Shown here: positions 1-11,499 of the stretch, piece by piece
Position numbering within the stretch: position 1 is the first letter of the stretch
How the letters are laid out: every line of letters starts with the position of its first letter
Source: Atherinomorus stipes
Lineage: Eukaryota > Chordata > Actinopteri > Atheriniformes > Atherinidae
Assembly (NCBI GenBank): GCA_023101725.1
Contig: JALJCO010000034.1
Location: 1 to 64,000, forward strand
Length of the DNA stretch: 64,000 nucleotides
Direction of reading: 5' to 3'
Notes under the pieces: model-generated
What the model was told of the DNA's origin: nothing
What the model saw: only the letters and a program-made list of their open reading frames with translations
Database searches by the model: none
Made by a program: the position numbers and the translations under genes

Positions 1-722
1 ATGTGAGACAAAGATAACACAAGTAAACAGAAAATGCAGTTTTTAAATGAAGATAATGGCCCTGCGTGAAAAGTGATTGCCCCTAAACCTAATAACTGGT
101 TGTTCCACCCCTTAGCAGCAACAACTGCAATCAAGCGTTTGTGATAACTGGCAGTGAGTCTTCTACAGCGCTGTGGAGGAATTTTGTTCCACTCATCTTT
201 GCAGAATTGTTGTAATTCAGCCACATTGGAGGGTTTTCCAGCACGAACCACCTTTTTAAGGTCATGCCACAGCATCTCAATCAGATTCAGGTCAGGACTT
301 TGACTAGACCACTCCAAAGTCTTAATTTTGTTGTTCTTAAGCCATTCAGAGGTGGACTTGCTGGTGTGTTTTGGATCATTGTCCTGCTGCAGAACCCAAG
401 TGCGCTTCAGCTTGAGGTCACCAACAGATGGCCGGACATTCTCCTTCAGGTTTTTTTGGTAGACAGCAGAATTCATGGTTCCATTTACCACAGCAAGTCT
501 TCCAGGTCCTGAAGCAGCAAAACAGTCCCAGACCATCACACTACCACCACCATATTTTACTGTTACTCATAAAAATCTTTATTCAAAAACTGCATTTTCT
601 GTTTACTTGTGTTATCTTTGACTCACATTAAAATTTGTTTGATGATCTGAAACATTTAAGCGTGACAAACATGCAAAAAAAGTAAGAAATTAGGAAGGGG
701 CAAAAACGTTTTCACACAGCTG
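1..722 (-). mobile_element. Tc1-like transposon (family A), internally deleted copy
   Basis: This is the same family as the complete copy at 47358-48995. It enters the window already inside its left terminal inverted repeat and ends at 722 with the ...cacacagctg terminus followed by TA, the expected Tc1 target. Minus-strand sequence from about 75 to 560 matches the C-terminal half of the transposase region of the 47-kb copy. At about 562 it jumps straight to the right terminal repeat (aaaatctttattcaaaaac onward), so roughly half the transposase is missing. It cannot encode a transposase and is an internal-deletion derivative. Confidence 0.85.
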
Positions 723-724
723 TA

Positions 725-1400
725 TCTTGCAGAGGGATGCCATGCTTCTGAAGCGTGATCATCCAACAATCAAGCCTTCAATTCAAAATAGTCAACAGGA
801 CTATTGGAACGTGTGGAACGTGTGGAAAAACCAAGGCGTAAAATAACTGCCCATGAACTGAGAAAAGTCACGTGCAGCTGCCAAGATGCCACTTGTCAGC
901 AGTTTTGCCATATTTCAGAGCTGCAACATCACTGGAGTGCCCAAAAGCACAAGGTGTGCAATACTCAGAGACATGGCCAAGGTAAGAAAGGCTGAAAACC
1001 ACCACCACTGAACAAGACACACAAGCTGAAACGTCAAGACTGGGCCAAGAAATATCTCAAGACTGATTTTTCTAAGGTTTTATGGACTGATGAAATGAGA
1101 GTGAGTCTTGATGGGCCAGATGGATGGGCCCGTGGCTGGATCGGTAAAGGGCAGAGAGCTCCAGTCCCACTCAGATGCCGACAAGGTGGAGGTGGGGTAC
1201 TGGTATGGGCTGGTATCATCAAAGATGAGCTTGTGGGAACTTTTCGGGTTAAGGATGGAGTCAAGCTCAACTCCCAGTCCTACTGCCAGTTTCTGCCAGG
1301 AGGGAATGCTGGGCAGAAACAGCTGACAGATGTAACGGAGTCCAGCAGAGGAAAACCTACATCTTTCATATAAAATGTCATCTGACTAATCAAAAGGGAT
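725..1400 (+). pseudogene. Tc1/mariner transposase remnant (family B)
   Basis: The plus-strand reading around 1030-1373 contains DWAKKYLKTDFSKVLWTDE and then a GG-VLVWAGI stretch, the layout seen around the first catalytic Asp (the D of WTDE, about 1089) in Tc1/mariner DDE transposases. Upstream (725-1010) the helix-turn-helix region is still recognisable but broken by stops. The C-terminal part with the second Asp and the Glu is absent after about 1373. The family A copy abuts it at a TA (723-724), so family A probably inserted into family B. Dead fragment. Confidence 0.7.
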
Positions 1401-1510
1401 GTACCATCTCTGAATATTCTCTCTCTTCTAAGAACTCCTCTCACCATCTGCAAACCAGCATCGACAGGATCTTCTAAAAGTGGGCAGGCCATTTTCCAAG
1501 AGTGCTGATT

Positions 1511-1740
1511 GGTCAGGGCAGTCTTTCTTAATTCTGGTCCTCAGGACCCACTGCCCTGCATAGCTTTGATGTGTTCCTACTTCAACACAACTGATTCAGA
1601 TGAATGAACTTCCTCATCAAGTTCTTTTCAGTGTGTTAACGAACCATTCATTTGATTCAGGTGTGTAAAAGCAGGGTTGTCTAGAAGTTATGCAGGGCAG
1701 TGGGTCCTGAGGACTGGAACTGAGAAACACTGGGTCAGGG
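1511..1740. mobile_element. hAT-type MITE with perfect 8-bp target-site duplication
   Basis: The element runs 1519-1732 (214 bp). Its ends are long, nearly perfect inverted repeats: cagtctttcttaattctggt on the left against cagtgtttctcagttccagt read from the right, followed in both arms by cctcaggacccactgccctg. The direct repeat ggtcaggg lies exactly at 1511-1518 and 1733-1740. An 8-bp duplication is the hAT signature. No coding capacity; non-autonomous. Confidence 0.85.
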
Positions 1741-1754
1741 GGTGGTGCTTTCAT

Positions 1755-2577
1755 AAGGCGCTTTCGGACTGTGAATCTTTTGGGGTTCCAATAACCTTTT
1801 TGGGAACCAGGCCGTTTTTTTGCGTATTCGGACATATAGGAATTAGGGACCTGGGACCTCAGTTCCTAGAACCTTTTAGCTCCTACCCCGAGGCAGGGTC
1901 TTTTCGGGGTTCCATAGGAACTGAATTACGTAGGTGTTTGGTGATTGGTAGAACTGGCAAGCTGCACCCCTTGCTTGAGCGCCACTTTTTCCAGCCATGC
2001 CATATTTAAAAAGTCTCACAGCTGTTTACCGAGATCATAATAACAACAAGAACTATTACAATAGGAATATACCAATTCAGGGTGCATGTCCTGAATCGAC
2101 AACGATTTTGAAATGTCCAAAAGCAATTACTTTCATATTAATTTAATGACCAAACACAGCTGCAAAGTATAGCAATAGAATCTGCGGCTGCCACCCGGAC
2201 ACTGTAGTGGACGGTCCGTCCACTACAGTGTCCGGGCGTACTTCAAGGAAAGGTAAACAAGACGTTAGTAGGGCAGCTTTCCAACGGGGGGTGGCTGTTC
2301 TGTTACATGATACATATGACCATGATGAGGGAAAGCTGGTAAGTTAGCTTTTATAATAGCTTTGAATAAAAGAGATGAAAAACCTCAGTTTTGTTTCAGA
2401 TCTGCTGGGGCATAAATATGTCACTATTGCCATGATTGTATCTCACATGGTCCCTAGCATTGTCCTTCCTCATGTCCGAATACACACTGAAGGCGAAGGG
2501 TAGTTCTTATAACTAAACTCGGGAGGCATGGTTATAGGAACTGTGTTCTTTCAACCTCTCTGTCTGAATGCACCTAT
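1755..2577. mobile_element. possible non-autonomous DNA transposon
   Basis: The ends form a weak inverted repeat (aaggcgctttcggactg at about 1755 against taggtgcattcagacag read from 2577). Nested inside is a clearer inverted pair, tattcggacatataggaa near 1824-1843 against tattcggacatgaggaa read from about 2487. A perfect palindrome sits between them. No transposase is visible and boundaries are approximate. Confidence 0.4.
2194..2236. repeat. perfect 43-bp palindrome (21-bp arms, 1-nt centre)
   Basis: Bases 2194-2214 are the exact reverse complement of 2216-2236, with a single T at 2215. The arms begin cccggacactg and end cagtgtccggg. It could extrude as a cruciform or fold as a hairpin if transcribed. 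Confidence 0.95.
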
Positions 2578-2614
2578 ACTCTGTGATCTCTTCTCCAGAA
2601 CTTAACCTGGTCTT

Positions 2615-2772
2615 CACTGAGCTCCTGAGAGCGACCCATTCTTTCACAAATGTTTGTAAAAAATGGCTGCATGCCTAGCTGCTTCATTTATACACCTGTG
2701 GCCATGGAAGTGATTGGAACACCTGATTACGATCATTTGGATGGGTGAGCAAACAGTTTTGGCAATATAGTG
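2615..2772 (-). mobile_element. Tc1-like family C, terminal fragment
   Basis: This is the reverse complement of the first ~155 bases of the family C element at 44038: ...tttggcaatatagtg at 2772, followed by TA. The match includes the cacctgtggccatggaagtg block and ends near 2615. No coding region survives. Confidence 0.75.
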
Positions 2773-2878
2773 TATATGTACTTTGAAGGGCAACTCAACG
2801 TAATATCTTCCGAAGGAGTCAAAGTGATACAGAAATTTTACCATTGAGTAAATGCACATACTGTCATGTACATACATA

Positions 2879-3046
2879 TACTGTGGACCCCTGAGCAAGG
2901 TCCTTAACCCTCCAACTGCTCCCCGGGCGCTTTAAGTAGCAGCCCACTGCTCTCTGATACTCACAGTACAGAGATGGGTAAAATGCAGAGCCCTAATTTC
3001 CCCTCGGGGATCATACGAGTATAACAAAAAATGAAAAAAATACAGT
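2879..3046 (+). repeat. tRNA-derived SINE, 3' part only
   Basis: This matches the 3' two thirds of the full SINE at 38579-38826: ggaccc(c/t)tgagcaaggtcc, then the gcagcccactgctctctgat block and the cccctcggggatc block, then an A-rich tail. The tRNA-like head with A and B boxes is missing. Confidence 0.75.
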
Positions 3047-3388
3047 ATAAATGTCCAGGTTTAAAAAAAAAAAAAAAAAACCTTTAGAGGTTGTGTTTCA
3101 TTTCCCCATCTTACTCAACAGGCTCTGCAGCCATCCACTACTTATTTTGTAAATAAAGACTTTAAAGGCATTCTATCAGTGAATCAATGTGAATCTAGCA
3201 GATTGGTCTTGTGCATGCGCATTATTCAAAAACTCGCTAACACTCTCTGCTTTCTGAAATGCCGAAAACATCTTCTATAGCGCCTTTAAAGGTCATTATA
3301 ATTATTTACAGATAATGACTAAATACAAAAAAGAAAAATATACTTGCTAAATATATACTTGTATCTTCAGACTTGTAATATTTACTTT

Positions 3389-3422
<34 letters not shown>

Positions 3423-3426
<4 letters not shown>

Positions 3427-6400
3427 GTCCTGTCCAGCATCGAAGCAAGCAGAATGGAAATCTGATTGCTTTATTCTGTTGAACAGTTTTGCTTTATCAA
3501 GCGGAGCTTTATGAACATAAGGCTCCACTTGATATCATGTTTATTCATTTTATTTCTTTATTTAAACATTTGTCTATTACACCATTCCATTTCATACTGC
3601 TGGGCCTGACAAGGGAGAAATGAAAGTTAACAGAGGTAATGATAGAAAGTGAAACAGAGAGAGAGGAGTAAGGAAGAGGAAGAGAGAGAGGAGAGAAAAC
3701 ATGAATCCACTTACACAGTTCACTGGTACATCTGTACCGCGATCCCTAAACAACCAAGGTCTCTGTTGGAAAACAAAACAAGCAATCCCCTACAGGAGGA
3801 CCTGCAGGTGGCTTAAATATCCTCAGATCATACAAACACACACAAACACACGCAGAACTATGCAGAGAAGAGGTACAATCTAGTCAGCGCAATGGGAAGT
3901 AGAGAAGAGGTACAACCTAGTCATCGCAATGGGAAGTAGAGAAGAGGTACAACCTAGTCATCGCAATGGGAAGCAGTGTCACAGTGTCAACATGCATAAT
4001 AAAGGGTCTCCGTGGTGATACAGTCATGCAGATGCAGCCTCGTCTCTGCAAGGAGGAGGAAGCCCGCAAGGCTCACGACCCAGGCCCCCAGCAGCCACCC
4101 AGAGGCCCAGATCCCAGCTACCCCCCCCCAAAGAGTGGACATGCATCCCCCGAAGGGCGGCAAAAGGCGGCCCCAGCCGGAGCCCCCTGCAGTCTGGGGG
4201 CCCAGGCCCCAGCGGACCAAGACCAGCAGCTGCCGACCCCACCGGGCGACGGGCGTCCCCCGGAGCGGAGACAGCGCCGGGCCCAGGGCCCAAGCGCCCA
4301 GGAGCAGCCACCCCCCCCCCCGGACCCGGGAGGCCCAACCAAAACCCAGGAGGACCGGACCCCCCAGACGACGCCCCCCCAGGGCAGGCCAGCCCCCACC
4401 CCAACGTCCCTGCCCCATACACCTGACACCAGGGCGCCACCACCTCTACCACCCCCTACCCCGCCACCACGCTCACACACACACTCCCCACACACCTACC
4501 CCAACACTAGGGCTGAAAGATATACTGTCACCGCCCCCACATCGAGACACGGGCACCCAAGACATCAATACTGCAAGAGCAACCACATACAAGATACAGA
4601 TCCCCCCTGCGCCCGCCCCGCATAAAAAGCCCCAGAAGCCACAAACAAAACCGCATCCCCCACCAAAGCGCCCGGCCCCCAACCAACCCGCAGCCACACC
4701 GCACCACACCGACACCAAGATGCCCGGCACGAATACCGAGATACGAACCTCCGCCCACACCGCCCAGCCCTACCCAACACCTCCGTGTACCCCCCACACA
4801 CACACATACACCCACCCACTCTGCTCTCCGATCTTACATACCCACACTCACTCCTCTCTCCACCCCCAACACTCTCCTCCCTCTACCGTCCACACCTACC
4901 CCCACCTCCTCATACCCTCTAACACACACATGCACTCCCCCCACATAACTGCACCAACCCCCTCCCCACCCCCCCACACATACGCCCCCACCTCCCTATA
5001 CCCCCAATACCCCATACAGTCCCCCCCTTACATGTCCAGCCCCGCCCATCCCTCTGACCTATCACACTCCCGCCCTTCCTTCCTTCAGCCCCTCATGACC
5101 ATCCCTACTAGACACTCACGAGCATGCCACTCCTTCCTCCATCCCCCTTTCCTCCAACCACTTACCCACATCTCCTCCCTCTTCCAGCCCAAGTTCCTCC
5201 CCTCCCACATTTCCTCTTTCACACTCTCATTCATTATTCTCACATACCCACCTCTCTCTTGCCCATGCCCTCGTGCCTCCTGAGTGGTAGCTCGGGCCGG
5301 GGAAGGAGCCGTGAGCTCCAAGCCCCCAACACGTTCCCCCCACCACCACCACCCCCATCCCCCACCCCCGGACGCAGCAGGCCAGGCATCCCCCAGGCCA
5401 GCAGATCCCCCGCAATGCAGCCAGCCTTAACCACTGGCGTGTGAAGCAGCCACTGTCCCCCCCTCCCCCCAGTAGCGCCCGGGAGACCGGGGTATGAAAG
5501 GACCCTGTCCCCCCCCCACCCCCCCGCTCATGACTGTGTGTGTAAGATGTGTGTTGTTTGCAGTTAAAACTAAGGGGCAGTGCCAAGTCATGCCGGGAGT
5601 GGGGTCGCGTAGGGGGCATGACCCCCCAACCGGCCCCTCCCTCCTTCCACACACTATATGGCCCGACCCTCAGAAGTGGTTGTGAGCTGTTGTTATTTTA
5701 TGTGTTTAGGTGTCTAAGTGTGGTTAAAACTGGGGAGCAGGCTGCCTCTAGACGTGGCAAGCAAAGGCACTTTGGTGCCCTCCCTCACCACGCCCGCTTG
5801 ACACGCACCCTCCCCAAAACCCTACGTGTGTGAGGTAGAGCAGGGGGGGGGGGAGGTCTTGGGAAAGGAGACCAGGGGGGTATGAATTCCCCCCTGGAAG
5901 AAGAGCCGTTACCGGCATTAGGTACCCCTGCCTCCCGGGATCCCCCCAGGGCAGAAGGGGCAGGCATGGCAGCCCCCACGCCCCGGCGTCCGGCGTTCAC
6001 CACAGAGGGGCCAGCCTCGGCCCCTGGGGGCGCTCGACCACGCCAGGCCAGGGAGGGGGGAAAAGGGACGGGAGCGGAAAGGGTCGGCGGAGGGGCCAGA
6101 GTCACCGGCCCAACATCCCCAGGCCTCGCAAACCCCCCAAGAGGCACGCAGAGCTGCTATTTTTTTTTTTTTCTCCCCCTTTCCTCCCCCACTCTATTGT
6201 ATCACCCCTAAACCCTACTTCAACCAACCAACGACTTTACCCCCGTCAACACTCCCTCATCCCATCCTCCTCCCACCCCTCCTGTATAGCCAGTTAGTCC
6301 CCGCACATCCGCCCCCCCAGTGTCCATGCCCCCCCCTCCAAACCCAAGCCTGCACCCCCACCCAGGCCGCGACACGCACAATCCCCCAACCCCGCCAGAG

Positions 6401-7159
6401 CCACCACCCACACACACCCCCCACCCACCCAGCGCCCCGCATCCGATCCCCCCACAGATCCATCCCCGCTCCCCACCCAAGCCCCCCCCAACCCGACACA
6501 CACAAACCCCACCAATGCACCACCACCCCCACACCCAAACACCCATCATCCATGCACCCCCACCCACCCACCCATCTCCACACACCCCCCACAGGCAGCC
6601 ACACACACACACAACCGCATTCACGCCCCCCCCCCTCCAGTCACACACCCACCCACACATACCAAGGACGGGGACCACGGGGCAACCAGCCCCCCCCACG
6701 CCACAAGTCCACCGCCCCCAGCCCCCGGACCACGCAAGACCAACCCGCACGAGACCACCAGCGCAGGCCAGCCCCAACCGACACAGCGGCCGGGCGGGAC
6801 AGGCACCCGGCGTGGAAAAGACCCGGCCACCCCGCAACCCCCCACTTCCACACACTAGAGCTGAACGGAGGCAGGGGCCACCCCGGAGCACCGGGGCCCA
6901 GGACCCCCCGCCCCGGGACGACCCCGGCCGCCCGGCGCCAGCCGACAGCCACCGGCCAGGGCCCCACCAGCGACCCGCCCACCGCCACAGCGCAGCCCCA
7001 ACCGCTGACCCCCATGCCCCCCATCGGGCTGGATACAGCCCCGCCCCAGCGGCGAGGCAGCCCAGACCCCCCCCAAGTCAACCGCCAGGGATCCATAGCC
7101 ATCAAGCACTCGCCGGCACCCAACCCCCACATCGCCGAGGCGGCTCTCCCCCACCAACG
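3423..7159 (-). other. L1-like 3' untranslated region, extremely G-rich on the transcribed strand
   Basis: From the ORF2 stop to the poly(A) tail there is no credible coding sequence. The plus strand is overwhelmingly C with A, so the element's RNA strand is G/T-rich with many G runs, most extreme at 4080-5300 and 6220-7100. A partly repeated segment lies at 5551-5583 and 5703-5743 (both around a gttaaaact core), and a 13-T run lies near 6160. Long proline-rich frames on the plus strand and glycine/valine-rich ones on the minus strand come from this composition. Purine-rich 3' regions are a known L1 trait; the length and intensity here are notable. Confidence 0.65.
3864..3974. repeat. 37-bp tandem repeat, three copies
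   Basis: Three adjacent units start at 3864, 3901 and 3938 with the core agaagaggtacaacctagtc. Units 2 and 3 are almost identical; unit 1 differs at two positions (tctag for cctag, agcgc for atcgc). The array lies inside the LINE 3' region near its tail. Confidence 0.9.
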
Positions 7160-10100
7160 TTAAGTGATGGAGCTAATCACAGGGGACCAGAGGGAGTGGA
7201 ATTCATCTAACTGGTTCTTAGAGGAGGCTGACATCGTCTCAATACTGATATGGTCTACTAAGAAATTCCTAAACTGGCTAATGCTCAGATTATTTTTGGA
7301 TTTCCAGTTTACCAAGATAGTTTTCTTTGCAATACATAATACAGTAAGTATCATATGTGCATAGTTGGTTACCGTGTTGATCTCATCCAAGTCCCCCAGT
7401 AAACACAGTGTGGGGCTTGCAGGGAAGTTACACCTGAGCCACGTTGACAGGTCATCACATACCTGAAGCCAAAACCTCTGGACAGGTGGACAAGACCACA
7501 AGGCGTGAAGATAATTGTCTGTTGTATTCTCATTGCAGTGCAAACAAATATTTGAAGGTGACAGACCCATCTTGAACATCCTCTGTCCTGTGTAATGTAC
7601 TCTGTGTAAAACCTTGAATTGTATCAACTGCATATTTGAGTTTTTAATCATTAGGAACGTGTTTAAACATATCTGTGTCCATGTGTTTTGGTTAAGGGTT
7701 CTGGACAAGTCAGCCTCCCACTTCGAAGTTGGAAGGGAAATTGAATCATCCAGTTTTAATAATAATCTATATATTTTCGACAGTAGTTTGGGGATAGAGA
7801 GATTCAGGAATTCTGCTACCCTGACCGGAGTCTGCAAGATCAGTTGGTTAGAGGTATATTTTTTTGCTTAATATAGATTTAAGTTGATGGTATTCTAAGA
7901 ATTTAGTACTACTGATCCCGTATTGTAAGGTAAGTGTATTAAATGACAGGAATTTTCCATTTTCAATGATATGTTGTAATTGTTTTACTCCTTTATCCTT
8001 TAGTTTACATGGAATAATAGAAGACTCGGTTAATTTCAGGATTTCCCACCATGCTTTCAGAGTAGAGCAGATGTTGATACTTTTAAAGCATTTATGAGAT
8101 CTGACTGCTGAACTGATGAACGGCAAATCAGAGACATCCAGATCCTCACATAATGCTTGTTCTGTGTCTAGCCACGGTTCATCTAGATGGGTAGGTTTCA
8201 GCCATTTGGAAATAAATTGTAGCTTATTTGCTAGGAAATAATAATTGAAATTGGGTGAGTCTAACCCTCCCCGGTCTTTTACCTGTTGTAAGGTTTTTAA
8301 ACTGATACGTGATGGCTTGTTTTTCCAAAGAAATTTGGAAATGTGAGAGTCCAGTGACTTAAACCAACTGGAGGAAGGTTTGGTGGGTATCATTGAGAAC
8401 AAGTAGTTAATTTTCGGTAGAACCATCATTTTGATGGTAGCAACTCTCCCCATGAGTGATATGGGTAAGTGCTTCCATCGCGTGAGCTCTTCCTCTATTG
8501 ACTTTAATAGCTGGACATAATTTAACTTTATTAACTCTGAAAGTTGTGGAGAAATATTTATTCCTAAATATCTGATATTACCAGACTGTATTGTGGTGTT
8601 AGGGATGTTTTGTAAAGTACAATTAACAGATAAAGCTGTAGTCTTGGTCCAGTTAATAGAGTACTCAGATATCATTGAAAATTTATTGATCAATGTGATT
8701 GTCTGGGAGAGAGATGTTGATGAGTTCTGGAGGAAAAGCAGTACGTCGTCTGCATAAAGACTTATTTTATGTTCTAGATTTTTGCCGGGGATCCCTTTAA
8801 TATCTCTGTCCTGTCTTATAGCGGCTGCTAGTGGTTCAATGAAAATGGCAAAAAGTGAAGGGGAGAGCGGGCAGCCCTGCCTGGTGCCTCGCTGTAAACA
8901 GAAACTTGGAGAAGTTTGGTCATTGGTCCTCACACATGCATTAGGGTTGTTATAAAGTATTTTTATCCAGTCTATGAAATAAGGACCAAAACCAAATTTA
9001 TTTAATGTTGCAAACAGGAATTTCCAGTTAACACGATCGAAGGCTTTTTCTGCATCTAACGAGATGATAGTAGATTCCAGATTATGAATGGTAGCATAGT
9101 CTATTAGATTAATCAGCCTGCGTGTGTTAGTAGAAGAATGTCGACCTTTAATAAAACCAGTTTGATCAGGATGTATTAGCAGAGGAGTTATTTTTTCTAT
9201 CCTTTTAGCGAGTGCTTTGCTGATTATCTTAAGATCTACATTTATTAATGAGATTGGCCGATAACTAGTTGGAAGTGTCGGGTCTTTACCTGGTTTTAAT
9301 AATACGGTGATATTTGCTGAATTCATATTTGGTGGTATTTTCTGTTTCTCTTTTATTTCTAGTATCATTTTATAAAAAGTGGGAGCCAGAATTGTCCAGA
9401 ACTCTTTGTAAAATTCGACCGGATATCCATCTGGGCCTGGGGCTTTATTATTGGGCATATGTTGCAGAGCGTCATGTAATTCACTTATTGAGAGGGGTGA
9501 ATCTAAAACCGTAATATTTTCCTGTTGTAGTTTTGGAAGAATGATACTATTAAGAAATTGATTAATATCATCATCTGTGGGGTTTATTTGTGATTTATAT
9601 AGTGTTCTGTAGAAGTTTCTAAAAATGTTATTTATCTGGTCAGGATCATGGCTGATACTTCCTTCTGCGTCTTTAACAGAGGAGATTGTTGCTTTTTCCT
9701 TATTTATTTTTAACTGATTAGCTAGAAGCTTGCCAGACTTGTTACCATGGTCGAAGTTTTCTAAACGAAGTCTTTGAACTAAGAATTGTGTTTTTTGGTC
9801 TATTATTTTGTTTAACTCGAGCTTGAATTTCCTTATATCATTCAGCATGTGTTCCTCCGGGGAGACCTGGTAGGCGTCTTCTAGTGATTTAATTCTAACT
9901 TCTAATTCTGAGATTCTTGCAGCTTCCTTTTTTTTTATGGGAAGAGAAGGAAATTATTTTTCCTCGCATTACTGCTTTACCTGCTTCCCAAAGGACACAT
10001 GCTGGAGTTTCTGGTACATCGTTGTTCTCTAGATAAATGGACCATTCTCTTTTAAAATAGCTGATAAACTCAGGATCTTTCAGTAATGATGTATTAAATC

Positions 10101-11047
10101 TCCAACTAGTTGCTGGTTTAATAGTTTTATTTCTCAGAGTTAATGATACTGGTGCGTGATCACTGATGGTTATTGGGTGGATTTCTATTTCTGAGATTTC
10201 ACTCATCAGTGAGCTGCTGGTTAAGAAGTAATCTAATCTAGAGTAGGAATGGTGAACTGAGGAGAAGAAGGTATATTGTCTCGTGGTGGGGTGATGAGAT
10301 CGCCATGCATCACAAAGGCCGAAATCCTTCATGTACTGCTTAACGATATCTGATGAATGCCTTATTTTGTTATGTCCTGCTGTACTGAGCCTGTCCATAC
10401 CTGGATCACATACCATGTTGAAGTCTCCGCCCAATAATACCGCCCTATCAGAGTAGTTATGCAAAGCAGAGAAAAATGAGTCAAAGAATAATGGATCATC
10501 TACGTTTGGTCCATATATATTTGCAATGCATACCTTAAGATTCTGAACAGTTAATGTGACTATTATAAATCTGCCTTCTGGATCTCTGATTACATCATCA
10601 ATGTCAAATTTTAACCTGCTATTAATCAAAATTGCTACACCTCTCTGTCTAGAACAGGGGTAGGCAACTCCAGTCCTCGAGAGCCGGTGTCCTGCAGGTG
10701 TTAGGACTTTTCCTGCTGCAACACACCTGACTTCAATCAGTGGGTAATTAGCAGACTTGTGCAGCCAAGCTCTGGAAATCAGGTGGTGTGTTGAAGCAGG
10801 GAAGCCCTGAAGACCTGCAGGATGCCGGCTCTCGAGGACCGGAGTTGCCTACCCCTGGTCTAGAATTATAACCAGCTAAATACACGTGTGGAAACTGTCT
10901 TGTCTGAAGGAGATCAACTGAGGAGTTTGATAAATGTGTTTCCTGAAGTAAGACAATGTCTGCCTGAAGATCTTTTAGCCGGTTGGAAATTTTTAATCTC
11001 TTATCCCCTGTGCGAGCTCCGCGCACATTCCAGGTGACTATTTTCAT
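7160..11047 (-). pseudogene. L1-like ORF2: AP endonuclease, reverse transcriptase, C-terminal Cys/His region (broken)
   Basis: ORF2 nicks target DNA and reverse-transcribes the element RNA. Reading from 11047 down, the endonuclease shows TWNVRG near the start, LLQETH, then GGDFNMV, SRLDYFL and ISDHAPV in the 10629-9895 segment. The RT segment (9848-7848) shows SLDAEKAFDRV, TRQGCPLSPSLFAIF and the catalytic YADD (SLYADDVLLF). The tail (7837-7160) holds CLHCNENTTDNYLHALWSC, the cysteine/histidine cluster typical of L1 C-termini. Three lesions break it: a hAT MITE at 10655-10857 inside the endonuclease, a frameshift near 9915-9935 at a long A-run (T on plus), and another near 7855-7865 at a second A-run. 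Without these, one near-complete frame would remain, so the copy is young or the two homopolymer shifts are sequence errors. Confidence 0.88.
10647..10865. mobile_element. hAT-type MITE inserted in LINE ORF2, perfect 8-bp duplication
   Basis: The element occupies 10655-10857 (203 bp). Its ends caggggtaggcaactccagt and (read from the right) caggggtaggcaactccggt form a nearly perfect inverted repeat that continues about 35 bp. The duplication gtctagaa lies at 10647-10654 and 10858-10865. LINE coding sequence resumes in register when the element and one duplication copy are removed, so the insertion postdates the LINE. Confidence 0.93.
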
Positions 11048-11499
11048 TCAACCAACGCTGAAATAAGTATTACATGCATATTAATAAAGCCGTGCGTATG
11101 TGTGCGTATGTCTGCCGTAAGTATGAATAGTAAGCTGCAGGCTAAACCAGTCTGTCTGTGTGTGCATCGCGCTGTTTCTTCCTGCAGTGTGTGTGTGCGT
11201 GCACCTGCATGTGTGTCTCGCGCTGCGTGTGCTGGAGTTTCTACACCCGTAGTGTTCACGTTTGTAAAGTCGCGAGTGAAATGACAGTTCACTGTGTAGG
11301 ATTGAGGGAAAAAAAGAGAGGGGAGGGAAGGAGTGAAAAGTGAAACAAGAAAAGTGACCAAAAACCAGAGGTTTAAAAAGTGCATCCGTGTTGTGAGCCG
11401 TGAAGTCGAAACGGTAGTGAGATTAGTAATTATGATCATAACAGATAATAATTCATCTAATCAGAGTTAGGAGGATATGAAACTGAACTGTACCTGACA
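11048..11499 (-). other. spacer between LINE ORF1 and ORF2
   Basis: There is no credible reading frame. The segment has a (TG)-rich patch near 11090-11240. It would be the inter-ORF region of the LINE transcript. At 452 bp it is longer than the short inter-ORF spacer of mammalian L1. Confidence 0.6.

Noticed and set aside
4465..4500. Telomere-like or satellite origin for the CCCCACACA-rich DNA
   Set aside because: There is no regular period; the region is explained as part of the LINE bounded by the poly(A) run and ORF2.
4012..5283. 423-residue proline/threonine-rich open frame
   Set aside because: It arises from the C-rich, G-poor plus strand of the LINE 3' region; all three plus frames are similarly open there and no domain is present.
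6320..7210. 296-residue proline/histidine-rich open frame and 223-residue glycine-rich frame on the other strand
   Set aside because: Same compositional cause; overlapping long frames on both strands of a low-complexity region are not genes.
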